Source: Dactylosporangium roseum (GTDB taxonomy: Bacteria; Actinomycetota; Actinomycetes; Mycobacteriales; Micromonosporaceae). From it: a stretch of DNA of 64,000 bases. The position numbers were made by a program, and so were the translations under genes. The notes under the pieces are model-generated. The model had not been told where the DNA came from and made no database searches. It was given only the letters and a program-made list of their open reading frames with translations. This document shows positions 1-8,069 of the stretch, piece by piece. The DNA is taken from contig NZ_CP073721.1 in the NCBI RefSeq assembly GCF_025264685.1, positions 7,395,501-7,459,500 on the forward strand, read 5' to 3'. Each line of letters opens with the position of its first letter. The stretch's first letter is position 1.

Positions 1-290
1 CGGGCGAACGCGTCGTTGTACGCCCGCATGAGCAGCCCCTGCCCGACGCTCGCGGCCGCCTGCTGGGTCGCGAGGTCGCGCGGACGGCGGGACAGGCCGA
101 GCGGGGCCAGGCCGGCGGCGATCGCGCCCGAGGAGACGAGCACCACCTCGGCCTGGGTGGCGGCGAGCGCGTCGACCAGCGCGTCGACCCGGGACGCGTC
201 GAGCCCGCCCGTCGCGGTGGTCAGCGACGACGACCCGACCTTGACAACGATCCGTCGAGCCTCGGTGACCTGTTCGCGCACGTCGACCAT
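1..290 (-). CDS. proB: Glutamate 5-kinase, N-terminal part (runs off the window)
   Basis: The protein reads MVDVREQVTEARRIVVKVGS and continues with SSLTT, VLVSSGAIAAG and QQAAASVGQG, the phosphate-binding and glutamate-binding loops of the amino-acid kinase fold. ProB phosphorylates glutamate to gamma-glutamyl phosphate, the first step of proline synthesis in the cytoplasm. Only about 96 residues are present because the gene is cut by the window edge; the start (ATG at 288-290) is inside. It is divergent from the alkyltransferase-like gene at 334. The identity is clear from the motifs; the C-terminal half and any PUA domain cannot be seen. Confidence 0.88.
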   Translation of the reverse strand, partial: MVDVREQVTEARRIVVKVGSSSLTTATGGLDASRVDALVDALAATQAEVVLVSSGAIAAGLAPLGLSRRPRDLATQQAAASVGQGLLMRAYNDAFA

Positions 291-333
291 CTTGCCGCCT
301 GCCCCGCCGGAGGCCACGGTAGGTTCCCATATC

Positions 334-639
334 GTGGCCGACGACGAGTTTGCCGAGCTGGTGCTCACACTGGTGGAACGGATCCCGCCGGGGCGGGTGA
401 TGTCGTACGGCGCGATCGCCGAATACCTGGGCCGCGGCGGTCCCCGGCAGGTGGGCGCGGTGATGTCGCACTACGGCGGTGGGGTGCCCTGGCACCGGGT
501 CGTCGCCGCGAACGGCCGGCTCGTCCCCGGCCACGAGGTCGAGGCCCTCGAGCGCCACCACGCGGAAGGCACGCCGCTGCGCGGCGACAAGATCGACATG
601 CGAGCGGCACCCTGGTGGCCCGACGAAACCCAGTCCTGA
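334..639 (+). CDS. Alkyltransferase-like (Atl/MGMT-fold) DNA-binding protein
   Basis: A 101-residue protein with the MGMT C-terminal DNA-binding fold (PPGRVMSYGAIAEYLG, then GAVM). The active-site motif PCHRV of true O6-alkylguanine transferases is here PWHRVV, with Trp in place of the alkyl-accepting Cys. In Atl proteins this means the protein binds O6-alkylguanine without repairing it and hands it to nucleotide excision repair. I chose the GTG at 334 because the reading frame further upstream is antisense to proB. The length fits the Atl family. M. tuberculosis Rv3204 is, as I recall, the positional equivalent. It is followed by palindromic element 1. Confidence 0.85.
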   Translation: MADDEFAELVLTLVERIPPGRVMSYGAIAEYLGRGGPRQVGAVMSHYGGGVPWHRVVAANGRLVPGHEVEALERHHAEGTPLRGDKIDMRAAPWWPDETQS

Positions 640-660
640 CGACGTCGCCCGTTGCATCGT

Positions 661-739
661 GCGTTGATCTTGCAGTTGTGGTGCCTGACAAACCTGGCGT
701 TCAGGGAGTGTCTCGGCACCACAACTGCAAGATCAACGC
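661..739. repeat. Palindromic element copy 1
   Basis: Perfect 25-bp inverted repeats at 661-685 and 715-739 surround a 29-base centre. The arms begin GCGTTGATCTTGCAG and end TTGTGGTGCC. It lies between two convergent genes and its right arm contains the TGA stop of the gamma-glutamyltransferase gene. Four more copies occur at 24870, 28321, 32481 and 41555. A hairpin here could act as a bidirectional terminator, but there is no T tract. Confidence 0.9.
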
Positions 740-2133
740 GATTGGAGGGGGCGGCCTATTCCGCCGCGGCGCGGGTCGCCGGCCGCACCGGCCGAGCCGA
801 CCGCGCTGACCCCGCCGAAATAGTGGTCGAGCCGGTCCCACTGCTGGACCGTGTACCCCGCCGCGGCCAGCGCGTCCAGCTCCTCGCCGCCGTAGCCGGC
901 CTCGGCGTGTACGACATCCGACACCACGTGGAACCGGGGACGGCGGATCGCCGTGCGCATGTCGTCGCCCTCGACGAGGACGTTGACCAGGGTCTGCAGG
1001 AGCGCGGTCCGGATGCGGGTCGCGCCGGCGGAACCGATCGCCATGACAAGCGCAGCGGCGCGGGACACGACCACCGTCGGGCACATGCACGACGCCATCC
1101 GCTCGCCGGGCAGCGTGCCGGGCCGGATCAGCTCCCCCTCACCGAGCATCGAATTGAGGTGTACGCCCAGCCCCGGCAGCCAGACGCCCGAGCCGAGCCC
1201 CAGCGTCAGCGTGATCACGCAGGCGTTGCCGGCGGCGTCCACGACGGAGATGTTCGTGGTGTCGCCGACCCGCTGGGTGCCGAAGGCGCGCAGGGCGCCG
1301 GCCAGCGCCACCGCCCGCTCGCCGCGGGACAGCGACGGCAGGTCGGCGGGCAGCGACGCCACCGTCGGGATGAAGTCGTTGAGATCGCTGCGGGCGAGCA
1401 CGGACGCGCCGGCGAGCGGCGCGGCGACGACCGGCGGTCGCAGCACCCGGTAGGCGGCCAGGTCGGCGTGCGTGAGCACGCCTCCGCCGGCCTGCACGAG
1501 GTCGACCATCACCTGCCCGACCCGCCCGGTGTAGAACGCCGCCGGTCCCTCCTCGGCGAGGATGCCGAGGGCGACGTCCAGCCCCGGGTGGTGCAGCAGG
1601 TCACCGCCTTCCAGCAGCTTGCCGCCGGGCGCGTACACCTGGGCACCGAACCCCGGCAGCATCGCCGGCGCCAGCGCGGCCAGCGTGTGCGCGTGCGGCT
1701 GCGGAAGGAGGGTGCCGCTGCGGGCGAGGCCCATCGCCGGCTCGACGAGCCGCTGCCAGGGCAACCGGCCCCAGCGGCGATGAATCGCGGCGCAACCGGC
1801 CGGGACGCCCGGGACGCCGACGCTCGACTCGCCGATCTCGTACCGCTGCGGGACACCGCCGAACGCGACCGAGATCGGGATCATCGGGGCGGCCCGGCGG
1901 CCCGCGTCCAGTCCGGGCACGGCGCAGAAGAAGTCGAGACAGGTGGTGGCGCCGGTGGCCACCTCGTAGTAGGAGGCGAACCCACCGCCGGCGAGGCCCG
2001 TCAGCAGGCTCTCGGCGACGCAACTGGCGAGCATCGCGGCGACCCCCGCATCGGCTGCGGTCCCACCCGCCTCGAGGACGCGGAGACCGACCTCGGCCGT
2101 GGCGGGGTGGCCGGCGGCGACGCCCGCGGGCAC
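733..2133 (-). CDS. Gamma-glutamyltransferase family protein (Ntn hydrolase)
   Basis: About 466 residues with the family layout: N-terminal GHPATAEVGLRVLEAGGTAADA, then the processing/catalytic threonine motif GDTTNISVVDAAGN about 60% of the way along, and a glycine-rich C-terminal region. Members cleave themselves before the Thr and hydrolyse or transfer gamma-glutamyl groups; some are cephalosporin acylases, so the substrate is open. No clear signal peptide is visible. The frame could start at 2187, but that ATG overlaps the start of the divergent transporter; GTG at 2133 just before PAGVAAGHPATAE is more likely. The stop codon lies inside palindromic element 1. Confidence 0.8.
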   Translation of the reverse strand: MPAGVAAGHPATAEVGLRVLEAGGTAADAGVAAMLASCVAESLLTGLAGGGFASYYEVATGATTCLDFFCAVPGLDAGRRAAPMIPISVAFGGVPQRYEIGESSVGVPGVPAGCAAIHRRWGRLPWQRLVEPAMGLARSGTLLPQPHAHTLAALAPAMLPGFGAQVYAPGGKLLEGGDLLHHPGLDVALGILAEEGPAAFYTGRVGQVMVDLVQAGGGVLTHADLAAYRVLRPPVVAAPLAGASVLARSDLNDFIPTVASLPADLPSLSRGERAVALAGALRAFGTQRVGDTTNISVVDAAGNACVITLTLGLGSGVWLPGLGVHLNSMLGEGELIRPGTLPGERMASCMCPTVVVSRAAALVMAIGSAGATRIRTALLQTLVNVLVEGDDMRTAIRRPRFHVVSDVVHAEAGYGGEELDALAAAGYTVQQWDRLDHYFGGVSAVGSAGAAGDPRRGGIGRPLQSR

Positions 2134-2185
2134 CCGCTGAACGGCCGTTTTTTGTGAAGAAGTCTCGCGGTAGCATCCGTGGACC

Positions 2186-3541
2186 ATGGATCACCCGTCG
2201 GGTTCACTGCCCGGCCGAGTGCGTGCTGGCTACGCGCTCGGCTCGCTGGTCACCGGGGCCTTCGGCACGGTGCCCGGGCTGTTGCTGCTGCCCTACCTGA
2301 CCGACACTCTCGGCGTCGCAGCCGGGATCGCCGGGCTGCTGGTGCTGGCACCGAAGGCGTGGGACGTGCTGATCAACCCGGTTGCCGGGAGCGTCTCCGA
2401 TCGTACTCGCACGTCGCTGGGTGCCCGGCGGCCTTTTCTGCTCGGTGGCGGGCTCACCCTGGCGGTCCTGTTCGCACTGATCTTCGCGGCCCCGGTGCGG
2501 TCGGGGGTCTACGTCGCGCTGGTGTTCCTGGCGGCCGCCACGGCGTTCGCGTTCTACCAGGTGCCGTATGTCGCCATGCCGGCCGAGATGACCGACGACT
2601 ACGCCGAGCGGACCCGCCTGATGACCTGGCGGGTGGCGATCCTGGCGGTCGCGATCCTGGTCTCCGGCGCCGTTTCGCCGATGGTCACCGAGCAGTTCGG
2701 TGGCGGCGTTCCCGGCCACCGTGCCATGGGCGTCTTCGTCGCCGCGCTCATCCTCGTCGGTACGCTCGGATCCTTCTTCGGCACCCGCGGCGCACCCACC
2801 GGCAAGGTCCTGCGGAGCGAGCCGTCGTTCGCGGCGCAGTTGCGCGTCGTGCGCGGCAACCGCCCGTTCCGCCTGCTGCTGATCTGCTTCGTCGTCCAGG
2901 CCGCCGGCATCGCCATCATGCTCGCCGGGGTCAGCTACTTCGCCACCCAGATCCTGGAGTCCCCGGAGACCGGTGCGACGGTCCTGTTCGCGTGTTTCGT
3001 CGGCCCGGCGCTGCTCGTGATGCCGATCTGGACCCGGGTGGGGCGGCGGGCCGGCAAGCTGCGCGCCTACGTCCTCGCCTCGGTGCTGTTCGCGGCCGCG
3101 GGCGCGCTGCTCGCCTTGGCCCCGTTCCTGCCCGCCGTCGTCGTGTACGTCGTCACCGGGCTGGTCGGCGCCGGATACGCCGGGCAGCAGGTCTTCGGCC
3201 TCGCCATGCTGCCCGACTGCATCGCCTACGACGCCGACCGCACCGGTCGCCGGCAGGCGGGGGTCTTCACCGGCATGTGGACGGCCGGTGAGACGTTCGG
3301 GCTGGCGCTCGGCCCCGGTGTCTTCGCGCTGATCCTGTACGCGTTCGGCTACGTCTCCAGCTCGACGGGGGTGGCGGCGCCGCAGACCGACACCGCCAGG
3401 CTCGGTGTGCTGTTGGGCTTCACGGTGGTACCGGCGGTGGTCGTCGTGTCGGCGCTGATCACGCTGCGCGGTTACGACCTCGATGAGGAAAGGCTCTCCG
3501 CCGCCGTGACGGAGCCCGATCCGGCCTTGGAACAGGGGTGA
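2186..3541 (+). CDS. MFS transporter, GPH (MelB-like) cation symporter family
   Basis: 451 residues, about 12 hydrophobic segments. The N-terminus (GYALGSLVTGAFGTVPGLLL, then KAWDVLINPVAGSVSDRTRT) matches the GPH family, whose known members bring sugars or glucuronides in with Na+ or H+. Asp residues in KAWDVL and SVSDRT are where MelB-type proteins place cation-site and loop acids. The gene overlaps the start of the PLP-enzyme gene by 4 bases, so the two are probably translated together and the transporter may supply that enzyme's substrate (inference). Substrate unknown. Confidence 0.8.
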   Translation: MDHPSGSLPGRVRAGYALGSLVTGAFGTVPGLLLLPYLTDTLGVAAGIAGLLVLAPKAWDVLINPVAGSVSDRTRTSLGARRPFLLGGGLTLAVLFALIFAAPVRSGVYVALVFLAAATAFAFYQVPYVAMPAEMTDDYAERTRLMTWRVAILAVAILVSGAVSPMVTEQFGGGVPGHRAMGVFVAALILVGTLGSFFGTRGAPTGKVLRSEPSFAAQLRVVRGNRPFRLLLICFVVQAAGIAIMLAGVSYFATQILESPETGATVLFACFVGPALLVMPIWTRVGRRAGKLRAYVLASVLFAAAGALLALAPFLPAVVVYVVTGLVGAGYAGQQVFGLAMLPDCIAYDADRTGRRQAGVFTGMWTAGETFGLALGPGVFALILYAFGYVSSSTGVAAPQTDTARLGVLLGFTVVPAVVVVSALITLRGYDLDEERLSAAVTEPDPALEQG

Positions 3542-4959
3542 CTGACATGCGGGCACTGCCGGCACAGGGGGTACCGGTCCGGGAGGTCCTCGACGAGCTG
3601 GCGGCAATGCGGGCACGCGACCTGCCGACACACGGCGGTCGCCTGTTCGCCTACGTCTACGACCCGGCGGTCGACGGGCTCGACGCGCTGGCCGCCGCGG
3701 CCCACTCGGCGTCGGCGCACGTCAACGGCCTGGACCCGACCGCCTTCCCGTCGCTGCTGGCGATGGAGAACGACCTCGTGGCGGCCGCCGCGACGGTGCT
3801 GTCCGGCCCGCCGTCGACGGTCGGCAGCGTCACCAGCGGCGGCACCGAGTCGCTGATCCTCGCCGTCAAGGCGGCCCGGGACGCGCGGCCCGACGTGACC
3901 GCGCCGCGCCTGGTCATGCCGGTGACCGCGCACGCGGCCCTGGCGAAGGCCGCGTCCTACCTGCGGGTGGCGCTCGACACGGTACCGGTGGATCCCGCGA
4001 CGCTGCGCGTGGACCCCGCGGCGGTGGCGGCGGCGATCGGTCCCGACACCGTGCTCGTCGCCTGTTCCGCACCGTCGTACGCGCACGGCCTCATCGACCC
4101 GGTCCCCGAGATCGCCGCGGCGGCGTCGGCGGCCGGGGTGCGCTGCCACGTCGACGCCTGCTTCGGCGGCTGGACCCTGCCGTTCCTGCGCCGCCTGGGC
4201 GAGCCGATCCCGCCGTTCGACTTCTCGGTGCCGGGCGTGACGAGCATGTCGGTCGACCTCCACAAGTACGCGTACGTGCCGAAGGGCGTCTCCGTCCTGC
4301 TGCACCGCGACGAGGCCCTGCGCGCACCGCAGTACTTCGGCTACGCCGACTGGCCCGGATACACGATGGTCAACCCGGTGATCTCGTCGACGCGTTCGGG
4401 CGGGCCGATCGCGGCGGCCTGGGCCGTCATGCGCCACATCGGTGACGACGGTTACCTCGCGCTGGCCGCGAAGACCCGCGACGCGACCCGCGGCCTGGCC
4501 GCGGCGGTTGCGGCGGTGGAGGGCCTGGAGCCGGTGCCGGTGGAGTCGACGGTCGTCGCGTTCATGTCCGCGGCGGTCGACCTCTTCGTCCTGGCCGACG
4601 AGCTGGCCGCGCGCGGCTGGCACACGCAGCCGCAGTTCCGTCACGGCGACATCCCGCCGTCGGTCCACCTGACGGTGACGGCGGCCGTGGCCTCCCGGGT
4701 CGACGAGTTCGCGGCCGACCTCAAGTCGGCGGTCGCGGCGGCCCGGGCGCTGGGCCCGGTGGGGCTGCCGCCGGGCATCCTCGACCTGCTGGGCTCGGCC
4801 TCGGTGGCGGACCTTGCGGGCGCTCTCGGCCTCGGCGCGGGCGGCGCGCTCCCGGATCGCATGGCGACGGTGAACTCGCTGCTCAACGCGGCCCCGCCGC
4901 GGGTGCGCGAGCACCTGCTGGTGTCGTTTCTGAGCCTGCTCCAGCGCCCCGCCCGGTAG
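3538..4959 (+). CDS. PLP-dependent lyase/decarboxylase, sphingosine-1-phosphate lyase-like
   Basis: 473 residues of the fold-type I PLP family. Seen: the phosphate-cup region TSGGTESLILAVKAA, the conserved ACFGGWTLPF and the Schiff-base lysine in SVDLHKYAYVPKG. The VNGLDPTAFPSLLAMENDL segment resembles sphingosine-1-phosphate lyase-like and group II decarboxylase relatives. The GTG at 3538 overlaps the transporter stop; an in-frame ATG at 3547 is the alternative start. Cleavage of a phosphorylated amino alcohol or decarboxylation of an amino acid are both possible; the substrate cannot be told from the sequence. Confidence 0.8.
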   Translation: MTDMRALPAQGVPVREVLDELAAMRARDLPTHGGRLFAYVYDPAVDGLDALAAAAHSASAHVNGLDPTAFPSLLAMENDLVAAAATVLSGPPSTVGSVTSGGTESLILAVKAARDARPDVTAPRLVMPVTAHAALAKAASYLRVALDTVPVDPATLRVDPAAVAAAIGPDTVLVACSAPSYAHGLIDPVPEIAAAASAAGVRCHVDACFGGWTLPFLRRLGEPIPPFDFSVPGVTSMSVDLHKYAYVPKGVSVLLHRDEALRAPQYFGYADWPGYTMVNPVISSTRSGGPIAAAWAVMRHIGDDGYLALAAKTRDATRGLAAAVAAVEGLEPVPVESTVVAFMSAAVDLFVLADELAARGWHTQPQFRHGDIPPSVHLTVTAAVASRVDEFAADLKSAVAAARALGPVGLPPGILDLLGSASVADLAGALGLGAGGALPDRMATVNSLLNAAPPRVREHLLVSFLSLLQRPAR

Positions 4960-4968
4960 GCCGGAGGC

Positions 4969-5934
4969 TCAGAGCACCACCCTGACCGCGGCGGTCAGGA
5001 CCAACTGGGCGAGGGCCAGCGGCACCAGCCCCAACCAGCACAGTCGTTGCAACTGGTCCTCACGCAGGCGCGGGTAGGAGACCCGCAGCCAGATCACCAC
5101 GAACGACACGGCGAAAACCTTGATCAGCGTCCACAGCCAGCCGAGCTCGTCGTCCAGGCCGAACGGCCCCTTCCAGCCGCCGAGGAACAGCACCGTGGTC
5201 AGGGCCGCGATCACGACGATGCCCACGTATTCGGCGAGCAGGAAGAAGGCGAACCGCAGGCCGGTGTACTCGGTCATGTAGCCGAACACCAGCTCCGAGT
5301 CGGCGATCGGCATGTCGAAGGGTGGACGCCTGATCTCCGCGAGGCCGGCGACGAAGAAGACCGCCAGCGCGGGCAGTTGCCAGAGCAGCCACCACGGCCG
5401 CCAGGCCTCGACGATGCCGGAGAGGGAGAGCGTGCCGGCCGCCATCGCGACCGACAGGGCCGCCAGGATGAACGGCAGCTCGTAGCCCAGGAGCTGCGCC
5501 GCCGCGCGCAGGCCGCCGAGCAGCGCGTACTTGTTCGCCGACGACCAGGCGGCCATGAGCACCGCGACCACGCCGACGCCGACCACCGCGAGGACGAAGA
5601 ACAGGCCGATGTCGAGCGGCTGCGCGACCAGCCCGTGCGGGCCGATCGGGATCACCAGCAGCACGGCCAGGTACGGCAGCAGGGAGACGACCGGAGCGAG
5701 CCGGAACACCGGCCGGTCCGCCGCACGAGGGGTGATGTCCTCCTTCTGGACGAACTTGACCCCGTCGGCGATCAACTGGGCCCAGCCGTGGAAGGCACCG
5801 GCGTACATCGGGCCGAGCCGCCCCTGCATGTGCGCCATCACCTTGTGCTCCGCCTGCCCGACGATCAACGGCAGGGTGAGGAACGCGACCACTACCAGCA
5901 GGACCCGCAGCGCCAACTCCAGCCAGACCGGCAT
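4969..5934 (-). CDS. nuoH: NADH-quinone oxidoreductase subunit H-like (complex I membrane subunit)
   Basis: 321 residues, about eight membrane segments. Family hallmarks are QAEHKVMAHMQGRLGPMYAG, FHGWAQLIADGVKFVQKED, EIRRPPFDMPIADSELVFGY and WLRVSYPRLREDQLQRL, the quinone-chamber loops of NuoH/Nqo8. The start is the ATG at 5932-5934, which overlaps the nuoC stop in a TGATG arrangement, so nuoC and nuoH are coupled. It is the last gene of a three-gene set nuoB-nuoC-nuoH. The other complex I genes are absent nearby, so this is either a second partial copy or a specialised module. Confidence 0.9.
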   Translation of the reverse strand: MPVWLELALRVLLVVVAFLTLPLIVGQAEHKVMAHMQGRLGPMYAGAFHGWAQLIADGVKFVQKEDITPRAADRPVFRLAPVVSLLPYLAVLLVIPIGPHGLVAQPLDIGLFFVLAVVGVGVVAVLMAAWSSANKYALLGGLRAAAQLLGYELPFILAALSVAMAAGTLSLSGIVEAWRPWWLLWQLPALAVFFVAGLAEIRRPPFDMPIADSELVFGYMTEYTGLRFAFFLLAEYVGIVVIAALTTVLFLGGWKGPFGLDDELGWLWTLIKVFAVSFVVIWLRVSYPRLREDQLQRLCWLGLVPLALAQLVLTAAVRVVL

Positions 5935-6509
5935 CAGCCGCGCCCTCCCGGCCATTCGCTCGGATCCGGCACACCCGGCGGGCGCATCGGCGCGCGCTTG
6001 CTGACCGTGTGCTCGCTCTCGCCCGGCTCCTTGGCGCCCGGCCAGGGCTTCGCGACCCGGGCGGCGAGCACGAACTCCTTGCGCAGCGGGTGCCCCTCGA
6101 ACTCGGGTGGCAGCAGCAACGGCTTGAGCCCGGGGTGGCCGGTGAAGTCGACGTCGAACATCTCGTGCGTCTCGCGCTCGTGCCAGGACGCCCCGGGAAA
6201 CAGGTCGACCACCGAGGCGACGGCCGGCGCGGTGCGCGGCAGGGCGGTGCGCAGCAGCACACCGTGGTGCCGCGCCGTCGACCACAGGTGCGCGACCACG
6301 GTGAAGCCCTCGGGCAGCTCGTCGACGGCCGACAGCCAGTCGAAGAAGTCGCAGCCCAGCTCGTCACGGGCGGCGCGCACGGCGTCGGGCCAGCGCTCGG
6401 CCGGCACGTCGACGGTGGCCCGGCCGAACCGGCCCCCGGCGGCCTCGCTGATCGTCACGCCCTCACCGAGCACGTCGGCGAGGCGGGCGCCGATCTCCTC
6501 GGGTGTCAT
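5934..6509 (-). CDS. nuoC: NADH-quinone oxidoreductase subunit C-like
   Basis: 191 residues. The 30-kDa-subunit signature is clear: SWHERETHEMFDVDFTGHP, then LKPLLLPPEFEGHPLRKEF. NuoC belongs to the peripheral arm of complex I and has no cofactor of its own. The C-terminal tail (after about residue 150) is Pro-rich and variable. It overlaps nuoH by one base and lies 110 bases after nuoB. There is no nuoD between C and H, although NuoC and NuoD normally sit together in the connecting module. Confidence 0.88.
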   Translation of the reverse strand: MTPEEIGARLADVLGEGVTISEAAGGRFGRATVDVPAERWPDAVRAARDELGCDFFDWLSAVDELPEGFTVVAHLWSTARHHGVLLRTALPRTAPAVASVVDLFPGASWHERETHEMFDVDFTGHPGLKPLLLPPEFEGHPLRKEFVLAARVAKPWPGAKEPGESEHTVSKRAPMRPPGVPDPSEWPGGRG

Positions 6510-6619
6510 GCAGCGATCCTACGGCGCCCGTATTCCTCCGGGAACCGACGGCGGCGGCGCCCCGCCGTCGGCCTCGACAACGGTCGCTTTCCTCCGCTGC
6601 GGCCGGCGGCGACCCCCTG

Positions 6620-7150
6620 TCAGCCGGATCGCGAAACCTCACCGGGCCGGACCGGGGGAGCGGAGAGGGCCTTGACGTCGGGGCGGGAGACGCCGCCGAT
6701 GCCCGACTGCTCCCCCGCGATCTTCTCCTGGAGCCGCATGATCCCGTGCAGCAGCGCCTCGGGTCGGGGCGGGCACCCGGGAACGTACACGTCGACCGGG
6801 ATGAGCTGGTCGACGCCCTTGGTGACCGAATAGGAGTCCCAGTAGGGCCCGCCGCAGTTGCTGCACGCGCCGAAGCTGATCACGTACTTCGGGTCGGGCA
6901 TCTGGTCATAGAGCCGCTTGACCGCGGGCGCCATCTTGTCGGTCACGGTGCCCGACACGACCATCAGGTCGGCCTGCCGCGGCCCGTGAGCGAACGGGAT
7001 GACACCGAGCCGCATGAAGTCGTGCCGGCCCATCGACGTGGCGATGAACTCGATGGCGCAGCAGGCGAGGCCGAAGTTGAACACCCACAGCGAATAGCGC
7101 CGCCCCCAGTTGAGCACGAACTTGATCGGCTCACCCAGCACGCTCGACAT
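6620..7150 (-). CDS. nuoB: NADH-quinone oxidoreductase subunit B-like (N2 cluster subunit)
   Basis: 176 residues. The four cysteines that hold the N2 [4Fe-4S] cluster are present: the adjacent pair in GLACCAIEF, one in FGACSNCGGPYW and one in VPGCPPRPEALL. The membrane-facing segment SMGRHDFMRLG also fits. Intact ligands suggest a working electron carrier and not a relic. It is the first gene of the nuoB-nuoC-nuoH set and sits downstream of the cyclase-fold gene on the same strand. Confidence 0.92.
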   Translation of the reverse strand: MSSVLGEPIKFVLNWGRRYSLWVFNFGLACCAIEFIATSMGRHDFMRLGVIPFAHGPRQADLMVVSGTVTDKMAPAVKRLYDQMPDPKYVISFGACSNCGGPYWDSYSVTKGVDQLIPVDVYVPGCPPRPEALLHGIMRLQEKIAGEQSGIGGVSRPDVKALSAPPVRPGEVSRSG

Positions 7151-7229
7151 GGTCCGAAGCCTACCCCCGCGGGCCGGGTCGGCCCCGGCGCCGCGGGTGG
7201 CCGCGGCGATCGCCGATCTTCCGCGGCTC

Positions 7230-8027
7230 CTAGCGGAGTGCCCTGATCGCGGTCAGCGTCGTGTGGACGTTGAACTGGTCGCCGTCGTCGCTCTCCCAGC
7301 CGCCGTCTCTGCGCTGGGTCTCGGTGAGCCGGCGCCGGGCCGCGGTCAGCAGCCAGTCCTCCGTCGACATGCCGACCCGGCGCAGGGCGGCGAACAGCGC
7401 GGCGGTGTCGGCGGCCGACATCTCCGGCACCCGGTCGGCGAGGGCGACCTGGATCTGCGCCGACTCGTAGAACCAGCCCAGGTGATACAGCAGCGCGCAG
7501 CCCAGCCAGCCGGCCACCAGGAACGACGGCCAGGAGCCGTCGGAGCGCAGGGACGCACGGAACGCCTCGGCGGCGCGGGCGATGCGCATGGCGTGATCGC
7601 CGTTGTCGCCGAGGTCGGGGCCGCCGACCACCAGCCAGAACGCGGCGTTGGTCGTCAGGTAGAGCTTGGCCTCGTCGTCGCCGGGCTGCGCCCACGGCGG
7701 GGCGATCCCGGCGAGCGAGGAGTCCTCTTCCCACATGCCGTCGGGGCGCTGGCTGCGGCCGAGCCAGGCGAGCGCCTTGCGAGCCGCGGGTCGGTTGATG
7801 GCACCGAGGTCGTCCAGCTCGGCGAGCCGGAAGCAGGTGGCGTCGACGGAGGGGATGTCGGCGCCCCAGTACGCCGGCCAGCCGCCCCCTGACACCTGGC
7901 CGATCTCGGCCTTGTCCAGCACGTCGGCCGGGGGCGCCTGGCTCGTGCGGAGCCAGGCGAGACGAGCGCGGTCCACGTCGTCGCCGTGTGCGACGACGTA
8001 GCCGATCGCGGCATCAAGGTCGACCAT
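7230..8027 (-). CDS. Prenyltransferase/squalene-cyclase-repeat (alpha6-alpha6 barrel) protein
   Basis: 265 residues with repeated QW-like motifs: LGRSQRPDGMWEE, ASLRSDGSWPSF and TQRRDGGWESDDGDQFNVHTTL. These are the Q-x-x-x-G-x-W turns of terpenoid cyclase and prenyltransferase-beta barrels. It is much shorter than a squalene-hopene cyclase (about 600 residues) and lacks a DxDD acid motif, so a cyclase activity is doubtful; many actinobacterial proteins of this size are annotated only by fold. It lies 79 bases upstream of nuoB on the same strand and may share its transcript. Confidence 0.7.
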   Translation of the reverse strand: MVDLDAAIGYVVAHGDDVDRARLAWLRTSQAPPADVLDKAEIGQVSGGGWPAYWGADIPSVDATCFRLAELDDLGAINRPAARKALAWLGRSQRPDGMWEEDSSLAGIAPPWAQPGDDEAKLYLTTNAAFWLVVGGPDLGDNGDHAMRIARAAEAFRASLRSDGSWPSFLVAGWLGCALLYHLGWFYESAQIQVALADRVPEMSAADTAALFAALRRVGMSTEDWLLTAARRRLTETQRRDGGWESDDGDQFNVHTTLTAIRALR

Positions 8028-8069
8028 GCGCCGTACGCTACCGCCCGCTCGCCCGCCCCGCGTGGTGAG

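Noticed and set aside
661..739. Reading the palindromes as ordinary intrinsic terminators only
   Set aside because: Termination is possible, but a conserved 30-base centre and sequence-identical arms at unrelated loci point to a dispersed element.
652..2157. Long + strand reading frame opposite the gamma-glutamyltransferase gene
   Set aside because: Composition is an Arg/Gly/Ala-rich shadow of the real gene; no motif, and it crosses palindromic element 1.
4969..6285. A longer NuoH with a 117-residue N-terminal extension
   Set aside because: The extension lies over nuoC in another frame; NuoH homology begins at the ATG at 5934.
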